From NCBI GenBank assembly GCA_031296105.1, contig JARLGJ010000020.1:124001-188000 (forward strand): a stretch of 64,000 bases of DNA, written 5' to 3'. The notes below the pieces were generated by a model, which saw only the letters and a program-made list of their open reading frames with translations, did no database searches and was not told the origin of the DNA. This DNA comes from Acidobacteriota bacterium (GTDB taxonomy: Bacteria; Acidobacteriota; Terriglobia; Terriglobales; Acidobacteriaceae). Of the stretch, positions 60,431 through 64,000 are shown piece after piece; position 1 is the first letter of the stretch, and every line of letters starts with the position of its first letter. Made by a program: the position numbers and the translations under genes.

Positions 60431-63190
60431 ATGCCCCACGAACTGCCGAAAGCCTACGACCCGGCCGAGATCGAACAACGCTGGGCCGAATACTGGGTCC
60501 GCGAGAACCTCTTCCAGGCCGACAATCACGGCCAGCCCTCGGACTTCTTCACCATCCTGCTGCCGCCGCCCAACGTCACCGGACGCCTGCACATGGGCCA
60601 CATGCTCAACCACACGGAGATGGATGTTCTCACCCGTTGGCAGCGCATGTTGGGCAAGCACGCCATGTGGCTGCCCGGCACCGATCACGCCGGCATCGCC
60701 ACGCAGATGATGGTGGAGCGCCAGTTGGCCTCGGAGGGAAAGAAGCGCCAGGATCTGGGCCGCGACGCTTTCATCGAGCGCACCTGGGAATGGCGCAAGC
60801 AGTACGGCGGATACATCCTCGATCAGATGAAGCGCCTCGGCGATTCGGTCGATTGGTCGCGCGAATTCTTCACCATGGACGACCATCTCTCCCGCGCCGT
60901 GCGCGAGGCATTTGTGCGCTTCTGGGAAGAAGGCCTCATCTATCGCGGCACTTACATCGTCAACTGGTGTCCGCGCTGCCTCACGGCCCTCAGCGACCTG
61001 GAAGTGATCCACGAGGAGACGCCGGGCAAGCTGTGGGAGATACGCTACCCCGTCGTCGGCATGGAGAACGAGTTCATCGTCGTTGCCACCACGCGTCCGG
61101 AGACGATGCTGGGCGACTCGGCCGTGGCGGTCAATCCGCGCGACGAGCGCTACACCCATCTGCACGGCAAAATGGTGCGCCTGCCTCTGGTGGGCCGCGA
61201 AATTCCCATCATCCTGGACGAGCTGGCGCAGCCCGAGTTCGGCACCGGCGCGGTGAAGGTTACCCCGGCGCACGATCCCAATGACTTTGAGGCCGGCAAG
61301 CGCCACAACCTGCCCGAGCTGGTCATCATGGACGAGACGGCCCACATGAACGCCGCCGCCGGTGCCGCCTACGAAGGTCTGGACCGCTACAAGGCGCGCG
61401 AGAAAGTGGTGGCCGATCTCGAAGCCTCCGGCGCCCTGGTCAGCGTGAAGGATTACACCGTGCCGCTCGGCAAGTGCGACCGCTGCAAGACCGTGGTAGA
61501 GCCACGCATCTCCACCCAGTGGTTCCTGGCCGTGAACAAGGCCACCAAGGACGGACGCGAGCCTTTGGCAAAGGTGGCGCAGGACGTGGTCCGCGACGGC
61601 CGCATCAAGTTCACCCCGGAGAACTACCAGCACATCTACCTGCAATGGATGGAGAACATTCACGACTGGTGCATCTCGCGCCAGCTCTGGTGGGGACATC
61701 GCATTCCGGCCTGGCACTGCGCTGCGTGCAAAGGCATCACCGTGGCGCGCACCAATCCCACCGAGTGCGAGCACTGCCACGGCACGGACATTGCGCAGGA
61801 CACCGACGTGCTGGACACCTGGTTCAGCTCCGGCCTGCTGCCATTTTCCGCCCTCGGCTGGCCGGAGAAGACGCCCGACCTGGACGCCTTCTATCCCACC
61901 TCGGTGCTCGTCACCGGCTTCGATATTCTCTTCTTCTGGGTCGCCCGCATGATCATGCTGGGCTGCCACTTCATGGATGAGCAGAAGCCCAACAAGCGCG
62001 ACGTTGTGCCCTTCCGCGAGGTGTACATTCACATGCTGGTGCGCGACGCTGAGCGCCAAAAGATGAGCAAGACCAAGGGCAACGTGGTCGATCCCATCGG
62101 CGTTATCGAGAAGTTCGGCACCGACGCCGCGCGCTTTACCCTGGCCTCCATGGCCGCGCCGGGCACGGATATCTCCTTCAGCGAAAGCCGCACCGAGAGC
62201 TACCGCGCCTTCGCCAATAAAATCTGGAACGCCGCTCGCTTCCTCTTTATGAACGTGGATCGCGCCACCGAGCAGAAGGTGTGGTCTCTGGCGGAGTTCT
62301 CCGCCAAGGGCGCGCAGCCCGCCTCCGGTTTGAAGGATTTTGCCGCCGTTACCCTGGAAGACCGCTGGATTCTTTCGCGCTTCAACCGCGTGGCCGGTGA
62401 GGTCTCCGCGGCGCTCAAGGAGTATCGCTTCCACGAGGCCGCGCACGTCGTCTATCACTTCTTCTGGGGCGAGTACTGCGACTGGTACGTGGAGTTGCTA
62501 AAGCCGCGCCTGCTCTCCGAGGATCGCGAGGAAGCGCGCGCGGCCTTTGCCAACGTGGTGCGCATCTTTGAAGGCGCTCTGCGTTTGCTGGCGCCCTTCA
62601 TGCCCTTCATCACCGAAGAGATCTGGCACGCCCTCTACGACGGTCAACCGCCGCTGAAGTCGATTGCGCTGGCCGCCTTCCCGGCGACCAACGAAGCGCA
62701 GCTCGACGCCGCGGCTGAGCGCGACATGGCCATCCTGCAGGATCTGATTGTGTCCGTGCGCAACGTCCGCGCCGAGGTGAAGGTGGGGCAAAAGGAAATG
62801 CTGCCCATTCAGGTCTTTGCCGAGCTAGATGTTCGCGCGCTGCTTGAGTCCAACCTGCCGGCCCTGTCGCGGCTGGCCAACGTCAGCGATCTTTCGTTCG
62901 TCGAGGAGTCGCTGGCCAAGGCCACCAACTCAAGGGCCACTGCGCGCTTCGAGGTGCGCCTGGTCTACGAGCAGAAGATCGACGTAGCCGCCGAAACCGC
63001 CCGCGCCAAAAAAGAGTTGGAAAAGCTCGAAGGCGAATTTGAGCGCAACAACAAGCAGCTCGGCAATGAGAGCTTCCTGGCCAAGGCTCCGGCCAAGGTC
63101 GTCGAGGGCCTGAAGACCCGCCGCGTGGAGTTGGAATCGCTGATTGAAAAAGCCAATGCACGCCTCGCCGAACTGGCCGCTCAGAAGTAA
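60431..63190 (+). CDS. valS: Valyl-tRNA synthetase
   Basis: 919 residues of class I ValRS. The HIGH-type motif is [16 protein letters not shown] (about 45-60), and the KMSKS loop reads KMSKTKGN (about 544). The editing domain has [18 protein letters not shown]. Zinc-ligand-like Cys pairs are in CPRCLT and CDRCK, and in CAACKG and [23 protein letters not shown] is typical ValRS. The C-terminal coiled coil ([20 protein letters not shown]) contacts tRNA. The start is ATG 60431. It is followed after ~140 bases by nadC in the same direction. Confidence 0.98.
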   Translation: MPHELPKAYDPAEIEQRWAEYWVRENLFQADNHGQPSDFFTILLPPPNVTGRLHMGHMLNHTEMDVLTRWQRMLGKHAMWLPGTDHAGIATQMMVERQLASEGKKRQDLGRDAFIERTWEWRKQYGGYILDQMKRLGDSVDWSREFFTMDDHLSRAVREAFVRFWEEGLIYRGTYIVNWCPRCLTALSDLEVIHEETPGKLWEIRYPVVGMENEFIVVATTRPETMLGDSAVAVNPRDERYTHLHGKMVRLPLVGREIPIILDELAQPEFGTGAVKVTPAHDPNDFEAGKRHNLPELVIMDETAHMNAAAGAAYEGLDRYKAREKVVADLEASGALVSVKDYTVPLGKCDRCKTVVEPRISTQWFLAVNKATKDGREPLAKVAQDVVRDGRIKFTPENYQHIYLQWMENIHDWCISRQLWWGHRIPAWHCAACKGITVARTNPTECEHCHGTDIAQDTDVLDTWFSSGLLPFSALGWPEKTPDLDAFYPTSVLVTGFDILFFWVARMIMLGCHFMDEQKPNKRDVVPFREVYIHMLVRDAERQKMSKTKGNVVDPIGVIEKFGTDAARFTLASMAAPGTDISFSESRTESYRAFANKIWNAARFLFMNVDRATEQKVWSLAEFSAKGAQPASGLKDFAAVTLEDRWILSRFNRVAGEVSAALKEYRFHEAAHVVYHFFWGEYCDWYVELLKPRLLSEDREEARAAFANVVRIFEGALRLLAPFMPFITEEIWHALYDGQPPLKSIALAAFPATNEAQLDAAAERDMAILQDLIVSVRNVRAEVKVGQKEMLPIQVFAELDVRALLESNLPALSRLANVSDLSFVEESLAKATNSRATARFEVRLVYEQKIDVAAETARAKKELEKLEGEFERNNKQLGNESFLAKAPAKVVEGLKTRRVELESLIEKANARLAELAAQK

Positions 63191-63204
63191 GTAAAAGGGG
63201 AGGC

Positions 63205-63333
63205 ATGAAAAAGTCTGAGTTTGTCAGGGCATGGCTTCAGCCGTGCCGAATAAGCTGCGTAAACCATGGGGCTTCAGCCCCTGAGGCAATGCTGCGTGAC
63301 TTATTCAGAGACTCCCCCGAGGAGAGACCATGA
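63205..63333 (+). CDS. Doubtful 42-residue open frame over REP-like hairpins, coupled to nadC
   Basis: It starts at ATG 63205 after GGGGAGGC, with almost no spacer, and ends TGA overlapping the nadC ATG (ATGA). The peptide (KKSEFVRAWLQPCRISC...) has no family or signal peptide. Two TTCA-loop hairpins lie inside it. It could be a leader peptide for nadC, but it may simply be repeat-derived sequence read in frame. Confidence 0.3.
   Translation: MKKSEFVRAWLQPCRISCVNHGASAPEAMLRDLFRDSPEERP
63228..63281. repeat. Pair of REP-like hairpins with TTCA loops
   Basis: GGCATGGC-TTCA-GCCGTGCC at 63228-63247 (one wobble) and GGGGC-TTCA-GCCCC at 63268-63281. Both share the loop sequence, suggesting a dispersed repetitive extragenic element between valS and nadC. 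Confidence 0.55.
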
Positions 63334-64000
63334 ACTTCAACAGCCGCCGTATGACCGCGTTCCTCTCCGAGGCTTTGCTGGAAGATCAGGCCACGCGTGA
63401 TGCCACCACGCTGGCCACCATCGATCCCGGGCAGAAGGCCGTGGCCACCATCCTGGCCAAGCAGGACTGTGTGCTCTCCGGCATCGCCCTGGTGCGCCGC
63501 ATCTTTGAGGTCTATGCCGAGCTCGACCCCACGGCGCAGAGCTATCCCGAGGTCAGCATCCCTCAGGAGATCTTCGACGGCGTGCCGTTGCACAAGGGCG
63601 CAAAGGTGGCATCCATCCGCCACAGCGCCCGCGTGCTGCTTAGTTGCGAGCGGCTCATCTTGAACCTCTTGCAGCACCTCAGCGGCATTGCCACCGCCAC
63701 CCGCGGCTACGTGGACGCCATCTCCGGCACCGGGGCCGTCATCCTGGACACGCGCAAAACCGTGCCCGGCCTGCGCCGCCTGGAAAAGTACGCCGTGCGC
63801 TGCGGCGGCGGACAGAACCACCGCCTCGATCTCTCCGACGGCATCCTGGTAAAGAACAACCACATCGACCTGGCGGGCGGCGTGCGCGTGGCGCTGGAGC
63901 GCGTGCTGGCCAATCGCCGCGGTGAGCAGCCCATCGAAGTCGAGGTGCGCAACATGAAGGAGCTGGAGGCGGCACTGAAGTACGGCGCCGAGTCCATCCT
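63330..64000 (+). CDS. nadC: Nicotinate-nucleotide pyrophosphorylase (carboxylating), 3' truncated by window edge
   Basis: The first ~223 residues are seen. The start ATG 63330 has CGAGGAGAGACC upstream. Core segments of quinolinate phosphoribosyltransferase are intact: SCERLILNLLQHLSGIATAT, DTRKTVPGLRRLEKYAVRCG, QNHRLDLSDGILVKNNHI, and EVEVRNMKELEAAL. The basic residues binding quinolinate and PRPP (Arg-Lys of DTRKT, His-Arg of QNHR) are present. It makes nicotinate mononucleotide from quinolinate in NAD synthesis. The gene runs past the window end, so about 60 C-terminal residues are missing. nadA and nadB are not seen. Confidence 0.96.
   Translation, partial: MNFNSRRMTAFLSEALLEDQATRDATTLATIDPGQKAVATILAKQDCVLSGIALVRRIFEVYAELDPTAQSYPEVSIPQEIFDGVPLHKGAKVASIRHSARVLLSCERLILNLLQHLSGIATATRGYVDAISGTGAVILDTRKTVPGLRRLEKYAVRCGGGQNHRLDLSDGILVKNNHIDLAGGVRVALERVLANRRGEQPIEVEVRNMKELEAALKYGAESI

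Noticed and set aside
60404-62458. 684-codon - strand frame opposite valS
   Set aside because: Codon-bias artefact of a GC-rich genome; ValRS motifs are clear on the + strand.

Overview
The window is a GC-rich bacterial chromosome segment, most likely from the Acidobacteriota (class Terriglobia/Acidobacteriia-like). I infer this from the gene families, not from a database match. The clues are long secreted choice-of-anchor D/fibronectin proteins, an XrtA/PEP-CTERM-type exopolysaccharide gene set, a TilS-HPRT fusion upstream of ftsH, and an origin-type block (parB-parA-parS-rsmG ... mnmG). I saw no rRNA or tRNA genes, CRISPR arrays, prophage genes or transposases.

Positions 1-20640 form an envelope and exopolysaccharide region. 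It starts inside a Wzz-type chain-length protein. An ExeA-like ATPase, a tyrosine autokinase with a Gly-Tyr tail, three glycosyltransferases, a FemAB-like protein and a NodB-like deacetylase homologue follow, all on the + strand and several overlapping. A phosphoglycosyl transferase lies convergent to them. Two sigma-54 activators, one with no receiver and one with a receiver lacking its phospho-aspartate, bracket two paralogous secreted choice-of-anchor D proteins and a three-gene cassette for an acetamido sugar (oxidoreductase, acetyltransferase, aminotransferase). The picture is regulated synthesis and decoration of a surface polysaccharide plus adhesin-like proteins. No exosortase is present here, but the cluster runs off the left edge.

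Positions 20640-26200 hold housekeeping and small genes: an Fe-S Rrf2 regulator, ruvA, an unknown protein, a small membrane protein, rpmE, dusB, a PilZ protein, an MBL-fold hydrolase, and a tiny secreted Cys/Lys-rich protein. Positions 26200-32300 are the replication-origin neighbourhood: parB, parA, three identical 16-bp parS palindromes mixed with DnaA-box-like sites, rsmG, a membrane polyferredoxin and mnmG.

Positions 32300-46430 include an M28 peptidase, a CreD-like membrane protein, ftsH, the tilS-hpt fusion, thrS, a single-domain response regulator, isocitrate lyase, and a DnaC-like ATPase. Positions 46400-52260 hold a UvrC-like protein with a degenerate GIY-YIG domain overlapping a convergent protein with a PD-(D/E)XK-like motif, a secreted protein, folK, an HU protein and an Smr-domain protein. 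Positions 52260-64000 hold the heat-shock pair hsp20-clpB behind a promoter overlapped by a HAIR-like (HspR-type) inverted repeat, then pirin, an FmdB-type zinc ribbon, rsmI, a polytopic GT-C-like protein, valS and the start of nadC.

The most interesting leads are the UvrC-like/PD-(D/E)XK pair, the TilS-HPRT fusion with an altered PRPP motif, the HAIR-like operator and RNA hairpins around hsp20-clpB, the parS/DnaA-box cluster, and the paired phosphorylation-independent sigma-54 activators in the surface-polysaccharide region.
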